Assembly (NCBI RefSeq): GCF_001956315.1
Contig: NZ_KV887143.1
Span: forward strand, 1 to 46,312
Length of the DNA stretch: 46,312 bases
Reading direction: 5' to 3'
Origin: Sphingomonas montana
GTDB taxonomy: Bacteria; Pseudomonadota; Alphaproteobacteria; Sphingomonadales; Sphingomonadaceae
The notes beneath the pieces were generated by a model. That model was not told the DNA's origin and did not search any database. It saw only the letters and a list, made by a program, of their open reading frames with translations. The translations under genes were made by a program, and so were the position numbers. Positions 1 to 8,708 of the stretch are shown piece after piece (position 1 is the first letter of the stretch; each line of letters starts with the position of its first letter).

Positions 1-1146
1 CCGCGCCGCCGCCAGCCGCGTGCCCGCCCGCTCCACCCGGTGGCGCAGCAACGCCGGCCGCAAAGCCCCCGACGCATGCGCCAGATCCCCGCGCGCCACC
101 GCCAGCCGCCGCCCCAGCGCGCGGGGCAACCGGTCGCCCAGCTCGTCCAGCCGCTGCCGCTGCGGGCTGAGCAAAGTCTCCGCGGTCGGCAACCGCCGCG
201 CCGTCGCCGTCAACCGTTCGTCCGCCCGCTCGCGGTAGCGCGTGGCGCAGCGCAGCGTGCGGTTCGACAGGCTGCGCACCGCCTCCAGCAGTTCGGCGCG
301 CACCGGCACCGCCATCTCGGCCGCCGCGGTCGGCGTCGGCGCGCGGCGGTCCGCGGCGAAATCGGCCAGCGTCGTGTCGGTCTCGTGCCCCACGGCGGAG
401 ATGATCGGGATCCGGCAGTCCGCGATCGCGCGCACCACCACATCCTCGTTGAACGCCCACAGATCCTCGATCGACCCGCCGCCGCGCGCCACGATCACCA
501 GTTCCGGCCGCGGAATGGACCCACCCTCCGCAATCGCATCGAACCCGGCGATCGCGCGGGCCACCTGACCCGCCGCCGCCTCGCCCTGCACCGCCACCGG
601 CCACACCAGCACATGCGTCGGGCACCGGTCGCGCAACCGGTGCAATATGTCGCGGATCACCGCCCCGGTGGGCGACGTCACCACGCCGATCGTCCGCGGC
701 AGGAACGGCAGCGCCACCTTGCGCTCGTCCCCGAACAGCCCCTCGGCCGCCAGTATCCGCCGCCGCTGGTCCAGCAGCGCCATCAGCGCGCCCGCCCCGG
801 CAATCTCCATCCGCTCGATCACGATCTGATATTTCGACCGTCCGGGATAGGTCGTCAGCTTGCCGGTGGCGATCACCTCCATCCCGTCCTCGGGCCGGAA
901 GCGCAGCGTGGCCGCCTGCCCCTTCCACACCACGCCGTCGATCACCGCGCGGTCGTCCTTCAGCGCCAGGTAGCAATGGCCCGACGAATGGCGCTTCCAC
1001 CCGGAAATCTCGCCGCGCACGCGGACATGGCCGAACGCGCCCTCCACGCTGCGTTTCAACGCACCGGACAGTTCGGACACGGAAACGGCGGCCGCGTTGT
1101 CGCCGGGCACCGGCTCGGCTAGGAGGCCATCGAAAGGGGAAGCCAT
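1..1146 (-). CDS. xseA: Exodeoxyribonuclease VII large subunit (partial, C-terminus off window)
   Basis: Large subunit of exonuclease VII, which with XseB degrades single-stranded DNA into oligonucleotides in the cytoplasm during repair. The frame is open from an ATG at 1146 to the left edge (382 codons), so the C-terminus is missing. Near residue 23 it reads [15 protein letters not shown], then [20 protein letters not shown], the OB-fold start of XseA. Further on come [18 protein letters not shown], the glycine-rich [18 protein letters not shown] and [20 protein letters not shown], all landmarks of the catalytic domain. The chosen ATG overlaps the purD ATG on the other strand (CCATGA). An AGGA lies about 8 nt upstream on the minus strand. 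The true start could be different, but any upstream start would lie inside purD. The family identity is secure. Confidence 0.95.
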   Translation of the reverse strand, partial: MASPFDGLLAEPVPGDNAAAVSVSELSGALKRSVEGAFGHVRVRGEISGWKRHSSGHCYLALKDDRAVIDGVVWKGQAATLRFRPEDGMEVIATGKLTTYPGRSKYQIVIERMEIAGAGALMALLDQRRRILAAEGLFGDERKVALPFLPRTIGVVTSPTGAVIRDILHRLRDRCPTHVLVWPVAVQGEAAAGQVARAIAGFDAIAEGGSIPRPELVIVARGGGSIEDLWAFNEDVVVRAIADCRIPIISAVGHETDTTLADFAADRRAPTPTAAAEMAVPVRAELLEAVRSLSNRTLRCATRYRERADERLTATARRLPTAETLLSPQRQRLDELGDRLPRALGRRLAVARGDLAHASGALRPALLRHRVERAGTRLAAAR

Positions 1147-2479
1147 GAACGTCCTGTTGCTGGGGTCCGGGGGTCGCGAACATGCGCTCGCGTGGAAGCT
1201 CGCGCAATCACCGCTGCTCGGTAGCCTGCATGCAGCGCCTGGCAACCCCGGTATCGCGAACCACGCGACCTGCCATGCGCTCGATGCGACCGATCACGCC
1301 GCCGTCGTCGCCTTCTGCGCGCGTCAGGCCATCGGCCTCGTCGTGATCGGGCCGGAGGCGCCACTGGTCGACGGCCTCGCCGACACGCTGCGCGCGCATG
1401 ACGTGCCCGTATTCGGCCCGTCGCGCGCCGCCGCCGCGCTGGAAGGGTCGAAGGGTTTCACCAAGGACCTTTGCGCCCGCGCCGGTATCCCGACCGCCGC
1501 CTATGTCCGCTGCACGTCGCGCACGGAGGCGGCGATCGCGCTGTCCGGCTTCAGCCTGCCCGTCGTCATCAAGGCGGACGGGCTGGCCGCGGGCAAGGGC
1601 GTCGTCATCGCATCGACCTTTGCGGAGGCGAACGACGCGCTGGCCATGATGTTCGACGGCGGCTTCGGCGCGGCAGGTGCGGAGGTCGTGATCGAAGCCT
1701 TCCTGACCGGCGAGGAAGCCAGCCTGTTCGCGCTGACCGACGGCACCACCACCGTCGCGATCGGCTCGGCGCAGGATCACAAGCGCGTCGGCGAAGGCGA
1801 CACCGGCCCTAACACCGGCGGCATGGGTGCCTACAGCCCCGCCCGCATCCTGACCCCGGAACTGGAAGCCAGGGCGATGGCGGAAATCATCCTGCCCACC
1901 GTGCAGGCGATGGCCGATGCCGGCACGCCCTATTCCGGCGTGCTCTACGCTGGGCTGATGCTCACCCCCACCGGGCCGCAGCTGATCGAATACAACGCCC
2001 GCTTCGGCGATCCGGAAACGCAGGTGCTGATGCCGCGGATCGAGGGCGACCTGCTGCCCCTGCTCCTCGCCACCGCCACCGGCACGCTGGCCGACGCCCC
2101 CCATCCCCGCCTGTCGCACGACAGCGCGCTGACCGTGGTGCTGGCGGCGGACGGCTATCCCGGCACGCCCGCACGCGGCGGCGCGATCGCCGGGCTGGAT
2201 GCGGCGGCGCTGACCGGTGCCACCGTCTTCCACGCAGGAACCGCCCTCGTAAATACCGGGTTGCCCGACGCCGGTCTCGTGGCCAATGGCGGCCGCGTGC
2301 TGGCCGTTACCGCCACCGGCCGCACCGTCACCGCGGCGCGCGACAAGGCCTATGCCGCGGTCGACGCGATCGATTTTCCCACCGGCTTCTGCCGCCGCGA
2401 CATCGGCTGGCGCGAGGCCGCCCGCGAGGCAGGGTCCTGGTCCGGGGCCGGGCCTGACGCCGCGCAGGAAACCGCCTGA
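1145..2479 (+). CDS. purD: Phosphoribosylamine--glycine ligase (GARS)
   Basis: Second step of purine synthesis: ATP-dependent joining of glycine to 5-phosphoribosylamine to give GAR. The protein has 444 aa, the usual length. It opens [19 protein letters not shown] (N-terminal GARS domain), carries the ATP-grasp motif [11 protein letters not shown] at about residue 143, and the metal/ATP site [11 protein letters not shown] at about 283-292. The start is set by the conserved N-terminus and by AGGAGG and AAAGGGG just upstream. A longer in-frame opening at 1097 would add 16 unrelated residues. It is divergent from xseA with no intergenic DNA: the two ATG codons share two base pairs, so each promoter must lie inside the other gene. 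Confidence 0.97.
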   Translation: MNVLLLGSGGREHALAWKLAQSPLLGSLHAAPGNPGIANHATCHALDATDHAAVVAFCARQAIGLVVIGPEAPLVDGLADTLRAHDVPVFGPSRAAAALEGSKGFTKDLCARAGIPTAAYVRCTSRTEAAIALSGFSLPVVIKADGLAAGKGVVIASTFAEANDALAMMFDGGFGAAGAEVVIEAFLTGEEASLFALTDGTTTVAIGSAQDHKRVGEGDTGPNTGGMGAYSPARILTPELEARAMAEIILPTVQAMADAGTPYSGVLYAGLMLTPTGPQLIEYNARFGDPETQVLMPRIEGDLLPLLLATATGTLADAPHPRLSHDSALTVVLAADGYPGTPARGGAIAGLDAAALTGATVFHAGTALVNTGLPDAGLVANGGRVLAVTATGRTVTAARDKAYAAVDAIDFPTGFCRRDIGWREAAREAGSWSGAGPDAAQETA

Positions 2480-2533
2480 ACCCGACCATCCATCCGACGC
2501 TCCCATGACCGATCGATCCATACAGGGCCTGCC

Positions 2534-3028
2534 ATGCTGACCACCAATCCCGACATGAACACCATCGGCCTCGTCATCGGGGCGGCCATCGTCCTGCTGA
2601 TCCTGCTCACGCTGCTGCTGCGCGGCCGCCGCACGGACCGCACGCAGGGGCAGGAAGGCGACAGCGTCGCCGACGGTGCCGCCGCCGCGATCGAGGACAC
2701 GCTCGGCGAACTGCTCGGCGTCGATGCGCACCCCGACCACGCGCCGCAGGTCGCACCGCCCGTCATCCTCCCCGAACCGGTCGGCGATCCCGACGTCCTC
2801 ACCACGCTGAAAGGCCTGGGTCCCAAGGCCGCCACCCGCCTCGCCGAACTCGGCATCACCCGGTTTGATCAGCTTGCCGCCCTCTCCCCCGCGCAACAGA
2901 CCGCGATCGACGACCAGATGGGCCCCTTCAAGGGCCGCCTCCACAAGGACCGCTGGATCGAACAGGCCGACTATCTGGCAAAGGACGACCGCCCCGGCTT
3001 CGAAGCGCAGTTCGGGAAACTGGGCTGA
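2534..3028 (+). CDS. Small membrane-anchored protein with C-terminal helix-hairpin-helix region
   Basis: 164 aa, function unknown. Residues about 9-29 form one hydrophobic segment (IGLVIGAAIVLLILLTLLL) followed by a charged linker RGRRTDRTQGQ, which suggests a single N-terminal membrane anchor with the rest in the cytoplasm. The C-terminal half reads LKGLGPKAATRLAELGITRF followed by DQLAALSPAQ, the helix-hairpin-helix fold seen in many alphaproteobacterial proteins that resemble the tail of NuoE-type or ribosomal-associated proteins. HhH folds usually bind DNA non-specifically, but here that is only inference. It follows purD by 54 nt on the same strand and may be co-transcribed. AGGG lies 10 nt before the ATG; a second ATG at 2555 is possible. 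Confidence 0.75.
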   Translation: MLTTNPDMNTIGLVIGAAIVLLILLTLLLRGRRTDRTQGQEGDSVADGAAAAIEDTLGELLGVDAHPDHAPQVAPPVILPEPVGDPDVLTTLKGLGPKAATRLAELGITRFDQLAALSPAQQTAIDDQMGPFKGRLHKDRWIEQADYLAKDDRPGFEAQFGKLG

Positions 3029-3078
3029 ATCCACAGGCGCGCCACGGGCGACAAACGCCCAGCGCCGCCCGCCTCATC

Positions 3079-3163
3079 GTCATCCCGGACTTGATTCGGG
3101 ACCCGCAGTCTCAAACGCAGCGCCTGAAAATCCGGATGCCGGATCAAGTCCGCGACGACGACG
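3079..3163. repeat. Intergenic inverted repeat, family A (GTCATCCCGGACTTGATCC type)
   Basis: Two arms, 3079-3102 and about 3139-3163, are near reverse complements carrying the core GTCATCCCGGACTTGATyC and its complement. The same core recurs at 6495-6523, 27651-27675, 27709-27733 and 39163-39191 here. It occupies most of the gene-free stretch 3029-3243 between the HhH protein and the convergent secreted protein. It looks like a REP-like palindromic unit; no terminator T-run is visible. Confidence 0.75.
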
Positions 3164-3243
3164 GTTGAGAGTCGCGCTTGATGAGAAGATTTGGCTGCGC
3201 CGCCCGGACACGCGGGTTCCGATCGACGCGCGCGGATCGGCCG

Positions 3244-4272
3244 TCAACCGCCACCGGTCGGAAATGAAAGCAGCGGCCTGATCCGGTCCAGCGTCCGGGC
3301 GATCGGCACGGTAAAGCATAGGCCGCTATCCTTGGCGCGGCACATTGGCGGAACCGCATCGGTCATCGCGCCCGATACCCACAACGTCATCACTTCCCCG
3401 ATCTGCCCGCCCGATCGCATCGACTGGGCGCTGCCGCTCTGGTCGATTACCTGCATGTGGGTGAAGCCCTGCGCCCGCAGGATATCGGCGGCGCGGTAGG
3501 CAACCATATTCCGCGCAAAGCCCGGACCCGCCGGACCGTTGGACCGCGCCTTGACCCGCCACACGCCGGGTTCGACCTGCTTGTCGGAATAGCCACCCAG
3601 CAGATTCGCCTTCCGATACTGCGTCGATACGCGGCCGAGCAGTCCCGAATGCGCCGCGCCGGCAAGCGACAACACTGCTTGCGGTTCAGAGGGCGGGATC
3701 GGTGCGGCGGCAGGCACGGCCGCAGGGATCGACGCGGCATCGGCGGCCCTCGCCTGGCGAACCGCCATCGACAACGAACGCACCTTGCCGCGATAAACGC
3801 TCACGCCCGCCTGGACGGTCATGCCCGGCGCAACGGTCCAGACAGAATAGTCGTCCGCCTTCGGATTGCCTGGTCCCGGCGTTGGATCACCGGCGCGCAG
3901 GCTGGGCGTCATCACGGCCGCGACGTCCCGCCCGGAAAGGCGCGTGCCGGAACCACCGGTAATCTGGCAAATCGTCCCGAACGGTCCGTTCCCCGGCGAC
4001 GTCAGGAACAGCAGCATCCCACCCCGGTGCAACAGACGCGATCGACCGGCTGAAAAAATATCCGCCGCACCGTCCACCGGTCGCATCGATCCCTCGATCC
4101 AGCCATGCGCCAATGCGTTCCGGGCGATGGTGTCCAGGTCGGGAAACCCCCGCCGGCACGTTTCATTGAACGCCTGCAGGTAGACCGCGGGTTCGTCCGT
4201 AAGATTTTCGGCCGCTGCAACGGGAACGGCGTAGAACAGCAGAGCCGCGAACACGCAACGCAAGTCGAACAT
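3244..4272 (-). CDS. Secreted protein of unknown function
   Basis: 342 aa. The start at 4272 gives MFDLRCVFAALLFYAVPVAA, a clear signal peptide probably cleaved after AAA, so the mature protein is periplasmic or exported. An open frame extends further upstream but those residues do not look like a protein start. The C-terminal third has a GGYSDKQVEPGVWRVKARSN stretch followed by RNMVAYRAADILRAQGF, which resembles the conserved region of the CC0125/CC1285-type lipoproteins (a G-Y-S-D...W-R-V pattern then an ARA/AAD helix). There is no lipobox here. The middle (around residues 190-205) is Ala/Pro-rich, like a linker. The role is unknown. The base composition is slightly less GC-rich than neighbours. 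It is convergent with the HhH gene. Confidence 0.7.
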   Translation of the reverse strand: MFDLRCVFAALLFYAVPVAAAENLTDEPAVYLQAFNETCRRGFPDLDTIARNALAHGWIEGSMRPVDGAADIFSAGRSRLLHRGGMLLFLTSPGNGPFGTICQITGGSGTRLSGRDVAAVMTPSLRAGDPTPGPGNPKADDYSVWTVAPGMTVQAGVSVYRGKVRSLSMAVRQARAADAASIPAAVPAAAPIPPSEPQAVLSLAGAAHSGLLGRVSTQYRKANLLGGYSDKQVEPGVWRVKARSNGPAGPGFARNMVAYRAADILRAQGFTHMQVIDQSGSAQSMRSGGQIGEVMTLWVSGAMTDAVPPMCRAKDSGLCFTVPIARTLDRIRPLLSFPTGGG

Positions 4273-4346
4273 GCAGGCAACTCCGGAACAGCCGTCCCGG
4301 TATAGGCAAGGCATCCTAACGCCACGTAAAAATACGCGGCCGCAAG

Positions 4347-5648
4347 CTACCCCCGCTTGCCCACCCGCGTCGCCAGCACCTTGTCGATCTTGCGGCCATC
4401 GATGTCGACCACCTCGAACGTCCAGTCGCGGTCGCGATATTTCTCGCCGACCTTGGGCAGATGGCGCAGCACCGACAGCGCGTGGCCCGCCACCGTCGCA
4501 TAGTCGCGGTCCTCGGGCAGGGTGAAGTCCAGCCGGTCCGCCATCGCATCCGCCGCGCACGATCCGGACAGCAGGAAGCTGCCGTCCTCGCGTTCGTGGA
4601 TCGGCGGGTCGCTGTCGTCGTCGCGGTCGGATGCGAATGCGCCGGCGATCGCGGCCAGCAGGTCGGCGGGCGTCACCAGCCCTTCGAAATGGCCATATTC
4701 GTCATGGACCAGGGCCACCGGCACCTCCGCCTCGCGCAGCACGCCCAGCACGTCCATCGCATCCATCCGGTCGGTTACCACCGGCGCGTCGCGGGTCAGC
4801 GCGCGCAGGTCGATCGCCTCGCCCGCGATCAGCGCCGCGACCAGGTCGCGCGCCTGCACGATGCCGACGATCTCGTCCACCGAACCGTTCGCCACCGGAA
4901 TTCGGCTGTGCGGCATCTCGGCCAGCCGCATCGCCAGTGTCTCGGGCTCGGCGTTCAGGTCGATCCACTCCACCTCGGTCCGCGGCGTCATCACCTCGCG
5001 CACCGGCCGGTCGGCCAGTCGCACGACGCCGCTGATGATCGCGCGCTCGCTCTCCTCGATCACGCCGGCGTTGGACGCCTCGGCCACGATCATGTGAAGT
5101 TCTTCGGCAGTAACGTGATTCTCGGACTCGCGGTCCAGCCGCAGCAGGCGGAAGATCAGCATGCTCGTCCCGTCGAGCAGCCACACGAACGGTGCGGTCA
5201 CCCACGCCATCCCGCGCATCACCGGCGCCATCACCACCGCGATCGCCTCCGGCGCCCGCAGCGCGAACTGCTTGGGCACCAGCTCGCCCACGATCAGCGA
5301 GGCATAGGTGGTGAGCGCGATGACCAGCCCGAACCCCCAACTGGCGGGCAGTCCGACGGCGGCCAGCCGTTCCCCGACGGGTCCGCCCAGGCTCGATCCC
5401 GAATAGGCGCCCGACACGATCCCGATCAGCGTGATGCCGATCTGCACCGTTGACAGGAACCGCCCCGGATCGTTCGCCAGCTTCAGCGCGGCGTGCGCAC
5501 CATGCTTGCCGGCGCGGGCCATCGCCTCCAGCCGCTGCTTGCGGGCGGACACGATCGCCAGTTCGGACATCGCGAACACGCCGTTCAGCGCGACAAGCGC
5601 CAGGATGATCGCAAGGTCGATCCACGGAAAGGGGGAAGCGTCGGTCAT
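4347..5648 (-). CDS. CNNM/CBS-domain membrane protein (hemolysin C/CorC-like family)
   Basis: 433 aa inner-membrane protein. Residues about 1-190 are the CNNM (DUF21) region: hydrophobic helices around IDLAIILALVALNGVFAMSE, STVQIGITLIGIVSGAYSG and LVIALTTYASLIVGELVPKQ, the last containing the GELVPK motif. Residues about 205-330 are a CBS pair, recognisable by REVMTPRTEVEWIDLNAE and VALVHDEYGHFEGLVTPADL. The tail (about 345-430) is a CorC_HlyC transporter-associated domain. Family members are linked to Mg/Co efflux or membrane quality control; the name hemolysin is historical and not a prediction. The start at 5648 (MTDASPFPW) is chosen because the domain begins at once; the frame stays open upstream. 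The SD is weak. Confidence 0.88.
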   Translation of the reverse strand: MTDASPFPWIDLAIILALVALNGVFAMSELAIVSARKQRLEAMARAGKHGAHAALKLANDPGRFLSTVQIGITLIGIVSGAYSGSSLGGPVGERLAAVGLPASWGFGLVIALTTYASLIVGELVPKQFALRAPEAIAVVMAPVMRGMAWVTAPFVWLLDGTSMLIFRLLRLDRESENHVTAEELHMIVAEASNAGVIEESERAIISGVVRLADRPVREVMTPRTEVEWIDLNAEPETLAMRLAEMPHSRIPVANGSVDEIVGIVQARDLVAALIAGEAIDLRALTRDAPVVTDRMDAMDVLGVLREAEVPVALVHDEYGHFEGLVTPADLLAAIAGAFASDRDDDSDPPIHEREDGSFLLSGSCAADAMADRLDFTLPEDRDYATVAGHALSVLRHLPKVGEKYRDRDWTFEVVDIDGRKIDKVLATRVGKRG

Positions 5649-5805
5649 GGGCGCAATGCGTCTTTGAACGAAACCGGCCGGTCCGACAACTGATGATCCG
5701 GCGATGGTCCGCCCGGCGATCATCCGCCGTTCAGCACGGATGCGGAACAAGCTCGGCAAACCGGGGTTTCCCGGTGAAATTCTTAGTCGAGAGGACCCGA
5801 TCCCC

Positions 5806-6474
5806 ATGCGCAGCTTCAAGATCACCGCCGCCGCCCTGCTGGCACTCACCACCACCACCGCCTGCGTGACCGATCCGAACACCGGCGAAAAGCGCGTGTC
5901 GCGCGCCGCGATCGGGGCCGGGCTCGGCGGCCTGGGCGGTCTGCTCGCCGGCGACGTGCTGGGCGGCCGGCGCGACCGGACGGAGAAGATCGTCGGGGCG
6001 GGCATCGGCGCCATCGCGGGCGGCGCCATCGGCGGATATATGGATCGGCAGGAACAGGCGCTGCGCCGCCAGACCGCGGGAACCGGCGTGGAAATCAGCC
6101 GCGACGGCGACGACCTGCTGCTCAACATTCCGTCGGGCATCACCTTCGACACGAACAGCTACGCGATCCAGCCGCAGTTCCGCAGCACGCTCGATCAGGT
6201 CGCGCAGACGCTGTCGCAGTATAACCAGACCATGGTCGACGTGTACGGCCACACCGATTCGACCGGCGGCGACCAGATCAACGTGCCGCTGTCCGAAAAC
6301 CGTGCGCGCTCGGTCGCCGACTATCTCTCCACCCGCGGCGTCCAGTCCGCGCGCCTGGCCACGCGCGGTTTCGGCAGCAGCCAGCCCGTCGCGTCCAACG
6401 ACACCGTCGACGGCCGCGCCCAGAACCGCCGCGTCGAAATCAAGATCGTCCCCGTCCGCGACGACCGCGGCTAA
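5806..6474 (+). CDS. OmpA-family peptidoglycan-associated lipoprotein
   Basis: 222 aa. The N-terminus MRSFKITAAALLALTTTTAC ends in a lipobox-like TTAC, so the protein is probably lipidated at Cys20 and anchored in the outer membrane. Next comes a glycine-zipper region (GAGLGGLGGLLAGDVLGG and GAGIGAIAGGAIGGYMD), typical of YfgD/PcoS-like OmpA lipoproteins. Residues about 105-222 are the OmpA C-terminal domain that holds peptidoglycan: FDTNSYAIQPQF, VYGHTDSTGGDQINVPLSE with NRARSVADYL, then GRAQNRRVEI. GAGAGGA-like GAGAGGACC lies about 10 nt upstream of the ATG. A 6-bp hairpin (5760-5775, loop GTTT) sits in the likely 5' leader. The frame is open further upstream but lacks any signal peptide. 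Confidence 0.92.
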   Translation: MRSFKITAAALLALTTTTACVTDPNTGEKRVSRAAIGAGLGGLGGLLAGDVLGGRRDRTEKIVGAGIGAIAGGAIGGYMDRQEQALRRQTAGTGVEISRDGDDLLLNIPSGITFDTNSYAIQPQFRSTLDQVAQTLSQYNQTMVDVYGHTDSTGGDQINVPLSENRARSVADYLSTRGVQSARLATRGFGSSQPVASNDTVDGRAQNRRVEIKIVPVRDDRG

Positions 6475-6494
6475 TTTTTTCAGTCGCCTAACAC

Positions 6495-6523
6495 CGTCAT
6501 CCCGGACTTGATCCGGGATGACG
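6495..6523. repeat. Perfect 12-bp hairpin, repeat family A
   Basis: CGTCATCCCGGA and TCCGGGATGACG enclose the 5-nt loop CTTGA. It sits 20 nt downstream of the OmpA lipoprotein gene and could stabilise or end that transcript, but it has no following T-run. It is the single-unit form of the repeat also seen at 3079-3163, 27651-27733 and 39163-39191. The gene-free stretch 6475-6830 holds this and the next repeat and nothing else I can identify. Confidence 0.8.
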
Positions 6524-6670
6524 ATAGCGATGATCAGACCTGATCGACACCGGCCCCTCCCTTCCGGCAAGGGGTTGGAGTCGGAATAACTCTATTCCCA
6601 TCGCACCGTCGCCGCAGCTGGCCCCCAACGGGGAAAAGTCGACAGCTACAGCGACACGCAACACCTCGAC

Positions 6671-6765
6671 CGTCATCCTGACGAAAGTCAGGATCCATTA
6701 TCACTCCGTCGGCATTTAGCCCGAGCCGTCGTGATAATGGATCCCAGCCTCCGCTGCGATGACGG
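6671..6765. repeat. Intergenic inverted repeat, family B (…CAGGATCCATTATCAC type)
   Basis: Left arm 6671-6704 begins CGTCATCCTGACGAAAGTCA and ends GGATCCATTATCAC; right arm about 6731-6764 starts GTGATAATGGATCC and ends GATGACG. The arms are imperfect reverse complements with about 26 nt between. The same unit occurs at 27583-27616, 31859-31952 and 33039-33235. It lies between the convergent OmpA lipoprotein and HNH genes. Confidence 0.78.
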
Positions 6766-6830
6766 AATGGCGCGCAGTTCCGAAACTCGCACCATAGGGT
6801 TCGGCACCGACAGCGGCAGTCGAAACCCCC

Positions 6831-7415
6831 TCAAGCCTCCAGTTCGATGTCCCAGTACAACCAGTCCAGCCAGCTCTGGTGCAGGTAATGCGGCGGGAAG
6901 CTCCGCCCATGTTCCTGCAGCTGCCACGTCGTCGGGCGGATCGGCTGGACGTACAACGCCATCTTCGCCTGCTTCGGCGTCCGCCCGCCCTTGCGCAGGT
7001 TGCACGGCGCGCACGCGGTCGCGACATTCTCCCACGTCGTCCGCCCGCCCTGCGACCGGGGGATGACATGGTCGAACGTCAGGTCGCTTTGCACGCCGCA
7101 ATATTGACACGCGAACCGGTCGCGCAGGAACAGGTTGAACCGCGTGAACGCCGGGTGCTGCGACGGCTTCACATATTGCCGGAGCGCGATGACCGACGGC
7201 AGCTTCATGACATGCGTCGGGCTGTGCACCTCGCGCGCATAATGGTCGACGATATCGACGCGTTCCAGGAACACCGCCTTGATCGCGGTCTGCCACGGCC
7301 ACAGGCTCAGCGGATAATAGCTCAGCGGCGTATAGTCGGCGTTCAGCACCAGCGCGGGGCAGCTGTCCGGATGCCGCAACAGGTCGGGATGCTTCAGGAG
7401 ATCGGGATGGTACAT
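6831..7415 (-). CDS. HNH endonuclease family protein
   Basis: 194 aa with start at 7415 (MYHPDLLKHPDLL). It has the HNH fold with a paired zinc site: CQYC (C103, C106), FDHVIPRSQGG with D115-H116, ENVATACAPCN with N130 and C135/C138. The N-terminal part (ALVLNADYTPLSYYPLSLWP) matches the widespread chromosomal HNH proteins of alphaproteobacteria and cyanobacteria, whose biological role is not established. No methyltransferase or toxin partner lies next to it, so a restriction role is unlikely. An in-frame GTG/ATG further upstream (7466) exists, but the MYHP start suits the family better; GGAAGG is about 14 nt upstream. Confidence 0.85.
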   Translation of the reverse strand: MYHPDLLKHPDLLRHPDSCPALVLNADYTPLSYYPLSLWPWQTAIKAVFLERVDIVDHYAREVHSPTHVMKLPSVIALRQYVKPSQHPAFTRFNLFLRDRFACQYCGVQSDLTFDHVIPRSQGGRTTWENVATACAPCNLRKGGRTPKQAKMALYVQPIRPTTWQLQEHGRSFPPHYLHQSWLDWLYWDIELEA

Positions 7416-7636
7416 CGTGCGACGACTGCCTTCCACCAGGGGGTGGAGACATCGGTCATACCGCACCGGTCCCGTCGCACGCGGGGCGCAAATGGCCGGC
7501 AGGCCCTACGTCTCCGTTATCGCGACCCTGACGAAAGGCCGTGACGAACGCATGACACCATCACGACCAATCCAGGTCAACCCCCTTCTGCGCGGCACTA
7601 CGGGCCGACCACCCTCACACCCGTCGCGTCCAGCCT

Positions 7637-7715
7637 TCATCCCTGCGAAAGCCGGGATCCTGCTTCGGTAAAGCACACGCCCCCCAAACGAGATTCCGGC
7701 CTCCGCCGGAATGAA
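7637..7715. repeat. Intergenic inverted repeat, family C (TTCATCCCTGCGAAAGCCGG type)
   Basis: Arms 7637-7660 and 7692-7715 are imperfect reverse complements (each a small G+C-rich palindrome with GCCGGGATC / GATTCCGGCC cores). It lies in the 377-nt gene-free stretch 7416-7792 between the divergent HNH and gluQ genes. Nothing else in that stretch is identifiable; promoters for both genes must be here. Confidence 0.7.
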
Positions 7716-7792
7716 TACGCCGGAACCGCCCCGCACCGTCGAAGACAACCACGCCCCTCCCCCACGCGGCCGTCGCGCGTTATGATGCCACC

Positions 7793-8662
7793 ATGCCCCC
7801 CACGACCCGCTTCGCGCCAAGTCCGACCGGCCGGCTCCACCTCGGTCACGCCGCCTCCGCGATCCGCGCGCACGACTTCGCCCGCGCACAAAATGGCTGC
7901 TTCCTCCTGCGGATCGAGGATATCGACCCCGGCCGTGCGCGCGCCGAACATGTTGCGACGATCCTGGCGGATCTCGCCTGGCTCGGCCTGGCCTGGGACG
8001 GCCCCGTCCTGCACCAGTCCACGCGCCTGCCCGCCTATGCCGCCGCGCTCGACACGCTCCGCGCGCAGGGGCTGCTCTACCCCTGCACCTGCACCCGCGC
8101 GGAGATCGCCGCCGAAATCGCCGCCAGCAGCACCGCGCCGCACGCTCCCGTTTCCGGCCCCGCCCCGACCTATCCCGGCACCTGCCGCCGCCGTCCGCCC
8201 GATCCGGCGCGCGCGGTGGCCTGGCGGATCGACATGGCGCGGGCCGTGGCGCGGGCCGGGCCGGTCGACTGGCACGACGCGACCGCCGGCACCGTCCGTG
8301 CCACGCCGCTGGACCAAGGCGATGTCGTGCTGGCCCGCCGCGATGCGCCGGCATCCTACCATCTGGCGGTCACGGTGGACGATGCGTATCAGGGCGTCAC
8401 CGACGTCGTGCGCGGCGTCGACCTGTTCGACGCGACGCATGTCCACCGGCTGCTCCAGGCGCTGCTCGGGTTGCCCGTTCCGCGTTATCACCATCACCCG
8501 CTGACACTCGGCCCGGACGGTCGCCGGCTGGCGAAGCGCGACGGCGCACCCGCGCTGGCCGACCTGCGCGCCGCCGGACAGGACGGCCGGGCACTGGCCG
8601 CCGGGCTGCGCGCCGGACATCAAGCGCGCGCGCACCCGCCTGCGACACCCACCCGCCTGTGA
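7793..8662 (+). CDS. gluQ: Glutamyl-Q tRNA(Asp) synthetase
   Basis: 289 aa, a truncated paralogue of glutamyl-tRNA synthetase that activates glutamate without tRNA and attaches it to queuosine at position 34 of tRNA-Asp. The class I signature is HLGH at residues 16-19 after TRFAPSPTGRL. The zinc site characteristic of this family is complete: C98 and C100 (CTCT) with Y127 and C131 (YPGTC). The KMSKS-equivalent loop reads RRLAKRDGAPAL with K248. The anticodon-binding domain of GltX is absent, as expected. The start ATG at 7793 sits directly before TRFAPSPTG. The last ~20 residues are Ala/Pro-rich and not conserved. It is an isolated gene. Confidence 0.93.
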   Translation: MPPTTRFAPSPTGRLHLGHAASAIRAHDFARAQNGCFLLRIEDIDPGRARAEHVATILADLAWLGLAWDGPVLHQSTRLPAYAAALDTLRAQGLLYPCTCTRAEIAAEIAASSTAPHAPVSGPAPTYPGTCRRRPPDPARAVAWRIDMARAVARAGPVDWHDATAGTVRATPLDQGDVVLARRDAPASYHLAVTVDDAYQGVTDVVRGVDLFDATHVHRLLQALLGLPVPRYHHHPLTLGPDGRRLAKRDGAPALADLRAAGQDGRALAAGLRAGHQARAHPPATPTRL

Positions 8663-8673
8663 CACAATGTCCA

Positions 8674-8702
8674 TTGGCAGCGGCCCGTGCCCGGCCTATC
8701 TT
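8674..8702 (+). promoter_or_regulatory. Candidate promoter for a leaderless HIG1-protein transcript
   Basis: TTGGCA (8674-8679) and TATCTT (8697-8702) are separated by 17 nt. A transcript would begin at about 8708-8709, which is the ATG itself. No Shine-Dalgarno is present before that ATG, which fits a leaderless mRNA. This is inference from spacing only. Confidence 0.4.
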
Positions 8703-8708
8703 GATTTG

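Noticed and set aside
1208-3034. 608-codon open frame on the minus strand across purD
   Set aside because: It is antisense to purD and the HhH gene, has a low-complexity Arg/Gly/Asp-rich translation, and has no family motif; it is a by-product of high GC content.
3029-3243. Protein gene in the spacer (open frame 2865-3281)
   Set aside because: It covers a palindromic repeat and has a compositionally biased translation with no homology features.
4347-6152. 601-codon version of the CNNM/CBS protein starting at 6152
   Set aside because: The extra 168 residues are antisense to the OmpA lipoprotein gene and are Ser/Pro/Arg-rich without a domain; the real protein starts at 5648.
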